A stretch of 12,967 bases of DNA from an uncultured Sutterella sp. (GTDB lineage Bacteria > Pseudomonadota > Gammaproteobacteria > Burkholderiales > Burkholderiaceae_F): positions 1 through 12,967 of the forward strand of contig CAJKSP010000054.1 in assembly GCA_905202595.1 (NCBI GenBank). The letters are read 5' to 3'. The notes below the pieces were generated by a model, which worked only from the letters and a program-made list of their open reading frames with translations, had not been told where the DNA came from and did not search any database. Numbering within the stretch: position 1 is the stretch's first letter; each line of letters opens with the position of its first letter. This document shows, piece after piece, positions 6,497 through 12,967 of this stretch. The position numbers and the translations under genes were made by a program.

Positions 6497-6502
6497 ATTG
6501 TG
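6497..6502 (-). promoter_or_regulatory. Putative -10 element of the reductase promoter
   Basis: CACAAT on the minus strand matches four of six positions of the -10 consensus. A start about 7 bases downstream (near 6490) would place the centre of the palindrome at 6524-6541 about 42 bp upstream, a classic activator position. No good -35 accompanies it, as expected for an activated promoter. An alternative is the perfect TTGACA at 6551-6546 on the minus strand, whose -10 region is poor. Confidence 0.35.
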
Positions 6503-6523
6503 CAGAGGAGCCGTCTGCTGCAA

Positions 6524-6541
6524 TACCCCCGGGCGGGGGTA
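6524..6541. promoter_or_regulatory. Palindromic operator candidate TACCCCC-N4-GGGGGTA
   Basis: A perfect 7-bp inverted repeat with a GGGC spacer in the divergent spacer between the reductase and the sensor kinase. Each arm matches six of seven positions of the NarL-family heptamer TACYYMT in inverted orientation. The neighbouring response regulator has a NarL/FixJ-type DNA-binding domain, so it is the obvious candidate ligand. I saw no other copy in the window. Confidence 0.5.
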
Positions 6542-6544
6542 GGC

Positions 6545-6572
6545 TTGTCAACAGCTTTGCGCCGACTATTTG
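6545..6572 (+). promoter_or_regulatory. Possible promoter of the sensor-regulator operon
   Basis: TTGTCA (6545-6550, five of six matches to the -35 consensus) and TATTTG (6567-6572) are spaced by 16 bases. Transcription would begin at about the annotated ATG (6577), giving a leaderless or nearly leaderless mRNA. This agrees with the absence of a Shine-Dalgarno before that ATG. The -10 match is poor. Confidence 0.3.
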
Positions 6573-6576
6573 AACC

Positions 6577-8589
6577 ATGCCGAGTTCCCCCTTCCGCCCC
6601 GCCCTTCCCCGCGCCCGACATGCCGCCGGTACGCTGACGAGAGCTGCCGCTGCTCTGCTGCTGGCCGGCTGCCTCGCGCTTTTCTGCTTCGACGCGCCGG
6701 CCGGCACCTCAGCACCGGACGCTTTCTCTGCGGCCACGCTGACCACTGCCCGCACGCCAAGTCCATCGTCTGATTCGCGTCCGGTGCTTACCGTGGCGCT
6801 CCTCGACACGCTCATCAATCCCTACGACACCTTTTATCTGCGCCAGACCATCCGGCATCTGGAAGAAGCACTTCCGGCCTACCGCTGGCGAACCATCTCG
6901 CTCTCTGCCGCCGAAGCCGAATCCGACATTGCTGCGGCCAAGCCCGACTTCCTGTTTGCGCCGGCTGGCTTTTCCGCCTCTGCCGCCCTAACGCAGTCGC
7001 CGGCCGCCTTTCGGATTGCCACGCGTCGGGCGAAGCGCGCCGAACACGCGGAAGGCTCTGTCGGGGCGGTGTTTGCGGTAAGAGCCTCTTCGGGCATTCA
7101 GACGCTCCGTGACCTCCGTGGCAAGCATGCCGGAAGCGGCATTCCCATTGCCGTGGACGGCTGGCTTGCCGCAGCGGGCGAGCTCGCGAATGCCGGCTTC
7201 GATCCTGAAGACTTCTTTTCATCGGTGGACTTTCGCAACAACGCTTATCCGGACGTCATCTCCAGCCTGCTGGCCGGCAAAATCGATGTGGCCATTCTCC
7301 CCACCTGTCTTTTGGAAACGCTGGAGGCGGCCCGGCTTATTGATGCTTCGGGTCTTCAGATTGTGAACGCCAAAGCCAACGGCCTGGCCTGCGCGCACTC
7401 GACGGCGCTTTATCCGGACGTCAGCTTTCTGGCATTGGGCAGCGCGCCGGAAACCGCTGTACGGGATGCCACCATTGCCATTCTCAGCCAGAAAGCGCCG
7501 TCAGCAGAATTCGAGTGGCTCACCAACGTGCCGCTGACCTCCGTGCAGACGCTCTTTCGGAAGCTCAAATGCGGCCCCTATGCCTACCTTCGCGACATGA
7601 GTCCCAAAGCCATCTTTCTGCGCTGGAAGACGGAAATCGGCATTGCAGCGCTCCTGATCGGCTTCCTCATTGTGAATGAATTCCGGCTGCGGATTTTGGT
7701 GCGCCGGCGCACCCAGGAACTGCAACGATCGCTCAAGGAGCGCAGGCGAATGGCCGAAGAAGCTGAAGCGGTCCGACAGACGCTCGCTGGCTTTGAACGC
7801 CGCTCCATCGTGCAGCAGATGTCCGGCATGATCGCCCACGAAGTCAATGCGCCGATCGGTGCTATTCGAACCTATGCCGCTGTATTGAAAATGGCCGCGC
7901 CGCCAAGTGCCGCCAGCCTGCAGGGGCCGGCCGCACAAGCGCTTGACGGCATTGAACGAGAAGCCGTTCGCATTTCGGACATCGTGAAGCGCGTCCGCAG
8001 CTATGCAAAACGGGAAGCTGATGCGCACGTGCGATGCAGCCTCTCGGAGATCATCAGCAGAAGCCTGACGGCTTTGCATGCAGAGCTGCCGCCGGGAAGC
8101 CCGGTCCGCACAGCATGGACCGCACCGGCTGAACCGGCCTATGTCTTCGGCGATCCTCTGGAGCTCGAGCTCCTTTTCCTCAATCTGCTCCGAAACGCTG
8201 CGCGCGCGGCGGCTGAAGCCGACAAGTCCTTCATGCCCATGCGCCTCCGCAAAAGCCCACCGAATGTCCGGGTTGAACTGAAAGTGCTCAACGGCCGCTG
8301 CCGCGCATCTGTAGAAAACATCGGCTCAGCCAGCCCTGAAGCCATCAGCCGGCTCAACTCGGCTGCTGCGGGCATTCTCCGCAACGATGCGCTGCATCAC
8401 AAGGACAGCCAGGGGCTCGGGCTAGGCCTGTCCATTTGCCGCGGCATTGCCGACAACCACTGCGCGTCGCTTGTCTTTGAAGCCGGCGGTCTCGGCATCC
8501 GGGCTGTCTTCAGCATTGATGAAGCGGCTGAGTCTGCCCTATCCTCGCCTGATGTTCAGAAATCTTCCACGCCAGCCCAGGAGCGATGA
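6577..8589 (+). CDS. Membrane sensor histidine kinase with PhnD/TtrS-like periplasmic domain
   Basis: 670 aa. An N-terminal membrane anchor or signal (about 20-40) precedes a periplasmic-binding-protein-like domain (about 68-335) with PhnD/TtrS features (LTVALLDTLINPY at 71-83, LLAGKIDVAILPTCLLE at 231-247). One membrane span follows (about 352-368) and then a coiled linker. The dimerisation/phosphoacceptor helix has MIAHEVNAPIGAI (418-430, phospho-His421). The ATPase domain has an N box LLRNAARAA (Asn540) and a G2 box GLGLGL (613-618). The G1 box is degenerate (VENIGS at 579-584 instead of DxGxG). The family senses small molecules outside the cytoplasm, as TtrS does tetrathionate. The ligand here is unknown; the context suggests a substrate of the divergent reductase and dehydratase. 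No Shine-Dalgarno precedes the ATG. The regulator gene follows after 3 bases. Confidence 0.88.
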   Translation: MPSSPFRPALPRARHAAGTLTRAAAALLLAGCLALFCFDAPAGTSAPDAFSAATLTTARTPSPSSDSRPVLTVALLDTLINPYDTFYLRQTIRHLEEALPAYRWRTISLSAAEAESDIAAAKPDFLFAPAGFSASAALTQSPAAFRIATRRAKRAEHAEGSVGAVFAVRASSGIQTLRDLRGKHAGSGIPIAVDGWLAAAGELANAGFDPEDFFSSVDFRNNAYPDVISSLLAGKIDVAILPTCLLETLEAARLIDASGLQIVNAKANGLACAHSTALYPDVSFLALGSAPETAVRDATIAILSQKAPSAEFEWLTNVPLTSVQTLFRKLKCGPYAYLRDMSPKAIFLRWKTEIGIAALLIGFLIVNEFRLRILVRRRTQELQRSLKERRRMAEEAEAVRQTLAGFERRSIVQQMSGMIAHEVNAPIGAIRTYAAVLKMAAPPSAASLQGPAAQALDGIEREAVRISDIVKRVRSYAKREADAHVRCSLSEIISRSLTALHAELPPGSPVRTAWTAPAEPAYVFGDPLELELLFLNLLRNAARAAAEADKSFMPMRLRKSPPNVRVELKVLNGRCRASVENIGSASPEAISRLNSAAAGILRNDALHHKDSQGLGLGLSICRGIADNHCASLVFEAGGLGIRAVFSIDEAAESALSSPDVQKSSTPAQER

Positions 8590-8592
8590 ATC

Positions 8593-9219
8593 ATGAAGTC
8601 TCTCGTTCGGCTTATTGATGATGACGACAGCTTTCGAAGCAGTCAAAAGCTCTTCCTCGGCATGTGCGGCTTCGACACGGTCGACTATCCCAGCGCAACG
8701 GCCTTTCTGGAAGACATTCGACCGGAGCGGCCGGGCTGCATTCTGCTGGACATCCGAATGCCCGGCATGACCGGCATTGATCTGCAGCGAATTCTGAAAG
8801 ATCGGGGCATTTCGCTCCCCATCATCTTTCTGACCGGTCACGGCACAGTCGAGACTGCCGTCCAAACGCTCAAAATCGGCGCCTTCGACTTCATCGAAAA
8901 GCAAGGCGATCCGATGCGCCTTCGCGATGCGGTCAGCAAAGCCTGCGAACGGGCCGAAGCCGACGCAAAAATGCAATCCGAAGCCGCCAGGCGGCAGCGG
9001 CAGTTTGATGAACTGACGCCTCGGGAAAAGGAAGTGGTGACGCGCGCAGCACAAGGCTTGTCCAATAAGGAAATTGCTGAGGCGCTGGGCATCGGTGCAG
9101 AAACCGTCAAGATGCACCGCGCCAATGCCTTCGGCAAGCTCGGCGTGCAGAGTGCGCTCGAAGCCTATCGCTGGATTGAAGCGCTGGATCCTCAACTTCT
9201 GCATGAGGCCGATAAATGA
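8593..9219 (+). CDS. Response regulator, FixJ/TtrR type with LuxR-family HTH
   Basis: 208 aa. The receiver domain (about 4-120) has an acidic pocket at Asp9-Asp12, phospho-Asp53 in LLDIRMPGM, Thr81 in FLTGHG and Lys103. An alanine/glutamate-rich linker leads to a NarL/LuxR-type helix-turn-helix (about 139-204) with LTPREKEVV and the recognition region SNKEIAEALGIGAETVKMHRANAFGKL split across residues 157-183. The gene starts 3 bases after the kinase stop, with AGGAG at the end of the kinase gene as its ribosome binding site, and overlaps the next gene by 4 bases, so the three are one operon. It is the expected phosphorylation partner of the kinase and the likely reader of the palindrome at 6524-6541. 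Confidence 0.93.
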   Translation: MKSLVRLIDDDDSFRSSQKLFLGMCGFDTVDYPSATAFLEDIRPERPGCILLDIRMPGMTGIDLQRILKDRGISLPIIFLTGHGTVETAVQTLKIGAFDFIEKQGDPMRLRDAVSKACERAEADAKMQSEAARRQRQFDELTPREKEVVTRAAQGLSNKEIAEALGIGAETVKMHRANAFGKLGVQSALEAYRWIEALDPQLLHEADK

Positions 9220-10697
9220 ACACGCAGACTCTCCGCCCCTGGACGCGTCGATCACTGCTCCGTGCGGCTGCTGCGCCGTGTTTGCTGCCGGCTATGGGCT
9301 TTGCTCAAAATCTTGCCGCTCCTTCAAAGAAGAGCCTTGTCCGGCACCGCTGCGATGTCGCGGTCATCGGAAGCGGATTCGCCGGGCTGTGCGCTGCCGT
9401 TTCAGCGCGTGAAGCCGGCGCGCGTTCGGTACTCATTCTGGAAAAGGGACCGCTTATCGGCGGTCACAGCCTCTATTCAAGCGGCTCCATTGCTGCTGTC
9501 GTGCCGAACGCGGCTGACAGCAAATTTTCAGACACGCCCGAACAGTTTGTAGCCGATGCCATGCGCGTCGGGGGTGGCGTCGGCAACGCCGCCATTCTGC
9601 GGCGCATTGCAGAGGAATCCGGCGCAGGACTCCGCTGGCTGGAAGGCATGGGTATCATTTTCGGCCGCCCTTTCGTCGCCCACTCGGGACTGCGTCCGAG
9701 AAGCTTTTCCATGCTGGGCAATTCCGCAGGACGAAGCTATGTCCTTGCAGTAGCCCGCCGCGCCGTTGAACTGAAAGTCAGCATCGCCTTGCGATGCAAG
9801 GTTGTTTCTTTGGAACGCGCTGGACGTTTTTGGCGTCTGGGCATTGATACGCAGGCAAACGATGCGGCAATATCAGCCTCAGCCATTTCGTTTGTTGAAG
9901 CGCCTGCTGTTGTGATTGCTGCGGGCGGCTTTTCAGCGAATGTACCGTGGCGCATGCGCATCAATCCGATGCTCACGGCCGACATCGGCACCTCTGCGAA
10001 TCCCGACGGCTCTGTGTGGGACGGTGCAGACGGCGACGGCATCGCGCTTGCGCAAAGCGTCGGCGCAGATCTGGCCGATGGATTCGGCCTTCAGCTGCTG
10101 CCGTACTGGGGCGGCAGACTTCTCGATTATGCCGGCGGCGACATTTATCTGGATTCATTCGGCCGACGCTTTGTCAACGAAGCCATGCCCTGGAATCCGA
10201 TCGCAGAAAGAATTCTGCGCCTGCCGGACCGCAAATTCTGGATTGTCACAGACCGCAAGTCGCTCAAGGGCGCCACGCTCGGCCTCAAGCTCATTAACGG
10301 CATCATTAAAAAAGCAGACTCCATCGAATCGCTTGCAACAGGATTGCATGTCCGAACGGAGATTCTCAAAAAGACGCTTGATGACTACAACCGCGCCGCA
10401 CAGAACGGCTACGACCCGCTGACAGGCAAAACCATCTTCACGCAGACCATCGATTCACCGCCGTATTACTACGGCGAAGAGCACATCTATGTGCATACGA
10501 CGCTCGACGGCATCCGAACGGATGCGGACGGCTGCGTGCTGCGGCCGAACGGTTCAGTCATCCCCGGCCTTTTTGCGGCAGGAGAAACGGTTGGCGGCAT
10601 TTTCGGAAAAGACCGTTTGGGCGGAGCGGGTCTGACCAATTGCATTGTGATGGGGAAAGTTTGCGGTCGATATGCCCAAGCTTCCTCTTCCCGTTAG
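9216..10697 (+). CDS. Tat-exported FAD flavoprotein (fumarate reductase-like), third gene of the sensor operon
   Basis: 493 aa. The N-terminus is a twin-arginine signal (TRRSLLRAAA, residues 10-19, with likely cleavage after GFA at 30). An FAD_binding_2 domain follows, with dinucleotide motif VIGSGFAGL (50-58), the acidic ribose-binding end in ILEKG (74-78) and the closing segment LFAAGETVGGIFGKDRLGG near the C-terminus. No FMN_bind or heme-binding CxxCH segment is present, so electrons must come from a separate protein. The DRLGG arginine resembles the substrate-binding arginine of flavocytochrome c3, but the arginine expected after VNE (acid catalyst region) is not obvious (VNEAMPWNPIAE). 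ATGA overlap with the regulator implies translational coupling. It may be a second reductase regulated with the kinase, or a redox-active accessory to sensing; the substrate is unknown. Confidence 0.85.
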   Translation: MNTQTLRPWTRRSLLRAAAAPCLLPAMGFAQNLAAPSKKSLVRHRCDVAVIGSGFAGLCAAVSAREAGARSVLILEKGPLIGGHSLYSSGSIAAVVPNAADSKFSDTPEQFVADAMRVGGGVGNAAILRRIAEESGAGLRWLEGMGIIFGRPFVAHSGLRPRSFSMLGNSAGRSYVLAVARRAVELKVSIALRCKVVSLERAGRFWRLGIDTQANDAAISASAISFVEAPAVVIAAGGFSANVPWRMRINPMLTADIGTSANPDGSVWDGADGDGIALAQSVGADLADGFGLQLLPYWGGRLLDYAGGDIYLDSFGRRFVNEAMPWNPIAERILRLPDRKFWIVTDRKSLKGATLGLKLINGIIKKADSIESLATGLHVRTEILKKTLDDYNRAAQNGYDPLTGKTIFTQTIDSPPYYYGEEHIYVHTTLDGIRTDADGCVLRPNGSVIPGLFAAGETVGGIFGKDRLGGAGLTNCIVMGKVCGRYAQASSSR

Positions 10698-10968
10698 GGA
10701 AACATATTTCTTCGAAAAAACGAATGAACGCAGCGCAAACAAAATTAGAGCAATGAGTGAAGGAACTCATTGCCCTAAGTTATTGGGGCAGAATGATGAT
10801 TCACACAACCCCTTAATCGTCGAGTTGAGCAGCCGATGCTACAGATAATGCAACCGCTACCTAGTTGTTACCACGAGCTATTGGAATTTGTCAGCCCATT
10901 CGACAACATGACAATCATTGCCTCGGGATAAGCCTTCACCGCCGAGTGCAGATTAGTCAGCAAATGCA
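10698..10968. other. Convergent intergenic region with one terminator
   Basis: 271 bases between two converging flavoprotein genes. It holds the hairpin at 10745-10778. On the minus strand, about 10865-10960, a short open stretch (LLTNLHSAVKAYPEAMIVML) faintly resembles the start of a LysR effector domain, but it is broken by a stop soon after and has no start of its own. Nothing else is supported. Confidence 0.5.
10737..10778 (-). terminator. Intrinsic terminator for the rightmost flavoprotein gene
   Basis: The inner stem GCAATGAGT (10750-10758) with ACTCATTGC (10765-10773) is extended by TTAG/CTAA. The single mismatch on the plus strand becomes a G-U pair on the minus strand, giving a 14-bp stem there. 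TTTTGTTT follows on the minus strand. It lies about 190 bases past the stop at 10969. Its stem may also act for the plus-strand operon ending at 10697. Confidence 0.6.
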
Positions 10969-12498
10969 TCAGATAGGCTTTTCGGCTGCCGCTGCCCTGC
11001 CGGCAAGACGGCCAAATACCAATGATTCGGCATTGTTGCAGGCTCCTTGGTAGATAGAACCCCACATCGACCCCATTTCCCCGGCGGCATAAAGATGGGG
11101 AATCGGCTTGTCGAATACATCGAGCACCTGACCGTGTTGATTTTTCCGCGGACCGCCCTGCGTATTCAAGAGCGACGGATAGAGTGGAAGTGCATAGAAA
11201 GGTCCTTCATCAATGGCAGCTGACTTCGCCGGATCGCGGCCAAAAGCCTTGTCGGCCCCGGCTTTGACGCTTTCGTTCCAAGCTTTTACCCCATCAGAAA
11301 GACCTTTGGGATCAATGCCAGATAGCTTGGCAAGTTCTTCAAGCGTATCGGCTTTTTTAATAATGCCCTGCTTAATTTCTACGCTGTTGTCCTTGGACCA
11401 TTTGTATCCTTCTCGGTAGCCGATCCAGCCAGTGATGCTACCGGCGCAAGGACCCTCCTTTCGCCCTTTTTCATCAAAAATCAAGAAGCAGGGAATGCGA
11501 GGATACTCGTGCTTGACCGGATCCAGAATATCGACCGCATAAATGCAAGTATGAGTATCAATGCCCTTCTCGTTGGTGAAGCGTTTGCCGTACTTGTCAA
11601 CCCAAATGCCGGATTTGGGCATGCCGCTTGATGCCAAGGCCGTCTTGCCCGGAACAACAGCGCCAAGCGGGCAGGAGTATGACGTCATGTGCCAGAGTTT
11701 TGCTCCAACTGACTGAGCCATCAAAATGCCGTCGCCGGTATTGGCAGGACAACCGAGCGCATGAACCTCGGTTGCTTTGGAAAAGTTCTTGAGCATTTCC
11801 GAGTTATATTCATACCCACCAGTTGCAAGAACTACTGCACGTTTAGCACGAATCAGCAATTTGCCGGATTTGCCTTCCGCTTCAATGCCGATGACAACTC
11901 CCTTGTCAACGATGAGCCGCTTGCCGGCTGTTTCGAAGAACACAGGGATTTTTCGTTGATTCATCACAGCGTTCTTATAAAGGGCAAACAGCGCAGGCCC
12001 TGCCGAAGCGCCGTTATAGAAGAAAGTGTACTTGTCAATGGTATCGGCATGCGGCAATTTATGGCCAGCACCGCCGTAGCGGCCCATCTTGGCATCCTTG
12101 CCAAGGCCAAGCAGAAAATCGCGCTGCTGAACGATTTCATCACAGAAAATCTTCAGAAGCTCAACATCTTTATCGCTTTTGGCAAAATCATAGGTCTTCT
12201 CAAGATAAACATATGCATCTGCCTTGTTCTTCGGAATCATGATGCCGCCAGCAGATACGGACGTATTGCCGCCGCCCTCAGCCGTTTTTTCAAGCATCAG
12301 GACTTTAGCGCCGGCATCGTGAGCTTCAATAGCTGCACACGCACCGGCACCGCCGAAGCCGACAACAACGACATCCGCTTCTTCATTCCACTTGGGATTT
12401 TTGAGAGCACTAAGTTCTACGGCATAGGCTCCGCTGACTGTGGCGCTCAGCGTTCCAGCAGTCGCTGCAGCAATGAAATTTCGACGATTCATGGTCAT
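10969..12498 (-). CDS. Tat-exported FAD flavoprotein (fumarate reductase/KstD-like family)
   Basis: 509 aa. The start at 12498 is chosen because AAAGGAGA lies 6 bases upstream. The protein opens with the Tat signal MTMNRRNFIAAATAG, with likely cleavage after AYA (26). The FAD_binding_2 domain has VVVGFGGAGACAA (44-56), a LEK ribose-binding end (69-71), GGGNTSVSAGG (75-85) and a closing segment LYAAGEMGSMWGS near the C-terminus. No FMN_bind or heme motifs are seen, so it needs an external electron carrier. The fumarate-binding arginine segment is replaced by SIYQGACNNAE, which argues for a substrate other than fumarate; FAD-only exported flavoproteins of this kind reduce diverse unsaturated compounds. 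It is not in either operon of the core cluster. Its base composition looks somewhat more A/T-rich than the other flavoprotein genes, which may mean separate acquisition. Confidence 0.85.
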   Translation of the reverse strand: MTMNRRNFIAAATAGTLSATVSGAYAVELSALKNPKWNEEADVVVVGFGGAGACAAIEAHDAGAKVLMLEKTAEGGGNTSVSAGGIMIPKNKADAYVYLEKTYDFAKSDKDVELLKIFCDEIVQQRDFLLGLGKDAKMGRYGGAGHKLPHADTIDKYTFFYNGASAGPALFALYKNAVMNQRKIPVFFETAGKRLIVDKGVVIGIEAEGKSGKLLIRAKRAVVLATGGYEYNSEMLKNFSKATEVHALGCPANTGDGILMAQSVGAKLWHMTSYSCPLGAVVPGKTALASSGMPKSGIWVDKYGKRFTNEKGIDTHTCIYAVDILDPVKHEYPRIPCFLIFDEKGRKEGPCAGSITGWIGYREGYKWSKDNSVEIKQGIIKKADTLEELAKLSGIDPKGLSDGVKAWNESVKAGADKAFGRDPAKSAAIDEGPFYALPLYPSLLNTQGGPRKNQHGQVLDVFDKPIPHLYAAGEMGSMWGSIYQGACNNAESLVFGRLAGRAAAAEKPI

Positions 12499-12761
12499 GA
12501 GCGTTCTCCTTTGGTGAAGACAACTTTGCCCTCTCAAGATTCATTGTGAAGCCCAGAAAACAAGCTGAACAGGGGATTTACGCTGTCTATTGAAATGAGA
12601 TCGGTTCCTTAGGTCGAACTTCGTCAGCCAAACAAGAATCGATCCATCCCGCTTCTGTTTCTGGGAAACTTGGTCGACGAAACGCAGCATCCCGTCATAA
12701 ACAGCACACGCTACCAGCGTCTTCGAGCATTCGTTTTTTCCAAATGAGAAAACGCAGTGGA

Positions 12762-12965
12762 TCAATTGCTGCAATCAATGCGAGCGAGATTCTTGGCGCT
12801 GAGCTCAAGCATGCCGCGAAAACATTGGTGCAGAGGGTCGAGATGAGTGCGCTCGTGCCAAAAGAGCCGTGGCGTCCACGGTTCTGCATCAGCAAGTTCA
12901 ATCCACTCAAGATTTAAGGATCCTCTGAGCAAATGCCGTTTTCGGCGGCATTTGCCAGAATTGAA
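12762..12965 (-). pseudogene. Open fragment at right edge, possibly the end of a LysR-type regulator
   Basis: The minus-strand frame is open from the window edge for 67 codons to TGA at 12764-12762. The part inside the repeat boundary (LEWIELADAEPWTPRLFW and on to ARIDCSN) has protein-like composition and loosely recalls the C-terminal end of LysR-type effector domains. The part inside the 50-bp repeat does not. A regulator upstream of the flavoprotein gene on the same strand would make sense, but the resemblance is weak and the start is not in the window. From 12499 to 12761 I see no gene. Confidence 0.25.
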
Positions 12966-12967
12966 TA
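12918..12967. repeat. Right copy of 50-bp terminal inverted repeat
   Basis: Exact reverse complement of 4-53, with the same internal 10-bp hairpin. Read inward on the minus strand in the frame used by the left-edge ORF, it gives the same 17 residues (YSILANAAENGICSEDP) and then an immediate TAA (12917-12915), whereas the left copy continues for 120 codons. Confidence 0.9.

Noticed and set aside
6655..6690. LAGC in the kinase N-terminus as a lipoprotein signal
   Set aside because: It lies inside a continuous hydrophobic stretch (LLLAGCLALFCF), and the protein has a second membrane span with a cytoplasmic kinase, so a simple membrane anchor fits better.
8539..9255. 238-codon minus-strand ORF opposite the response regulator
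   Set aside because: Antisense shadow of a gene with a complete receiver domain and helix-turn-helix.
11761..12549. 262-codon plus-strand ORF opposite the rightmost flavoprotein
   Set aside because: Antisense shadow. The minus strand has a Tat signal, FAD motifs and a good ribosome binding site.
1..12967. CRISPR array, tRNA, rRNA, insertion sequence or transposase gene
   Set aside because: None was seen. The only direct repeats are the two 87-bp copies, no regular spacer pattern exists, and no recombinase motifs were found in the plausible reading frames.

Overview
The window reads as a stretch of a GC-rich bacterial genome, probably a Gram-negative proteobacterium. The support is a two-component system of the TtrS/TtrR type, a TopB of the E. 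coli length class, and three exported flavoproteins, two with twin-arginine signals. Such clusters of secreted fumarate-reductase-like flavoproteins are common in anaerobic gut Betaproteobacteria (Sutterellaceae). That placement is an inference from gene content; no rRNA or tRNA is visible to confirm it.

Layout. Both ends carry an identical 50-bp inverted repeat (4-53 and 12918-12967) that also folds on itself. At the left a truncated, unrecognised ORF runs off the edge (1-414). DNA topoisomerase III follows on the minus strand (804-2753). An 816-base gap (2826-3641) has no normal-sized gene but holds an imperfect 87-bp tandem repeat, several hairpins and terminators, and two micro-ORFs with good ribosome binding sites.

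The core is 3642-10697. On the minus strand, a Sec-exported flavin reductase with a covalent-FMN domain (4637-6439) precedes a type I 3-dehydroquinate dehydratase that carries a signal peptide and keeps all its catalytic residues (3642-4514). Divergently, on the plus strand, lie a sensor kinase with a PhnD/TtrS-like periplasmic domain (6577-8589), a FixJ/NarL-type response regulator (8593-9219) and a Tat-exported FAD flavoprotein (9216-10697), tightly packed as one operon. The 137-base divergent spacer holds a perfect palindrome TACCCCC-N4-GGGGGTA that resembles paired NarL-family heptamers. A further Tat-exported flavoprotein lies at 10969-12498 on the minus strand, and the right edge has a doubtful regulator-like fragment.

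Working model (inference): the sensor detects a ligand outside the cytoplasm, and the regulator activates the divergent promoter. The exported dehydratase then makes a cyclic alpha,beta-unsaturated compound (3-dehydroshikimate from 3-dehydroquinate, or an analogue), which a flavin reductase uses as an electron acceptor. This would be an extracytoplasmic pathway of anaerobic respiration on plant-derived quinate-type acids. The substrate, the electron donor and the roles of the two FAD-only proteins cannot be settled from sequence alone.
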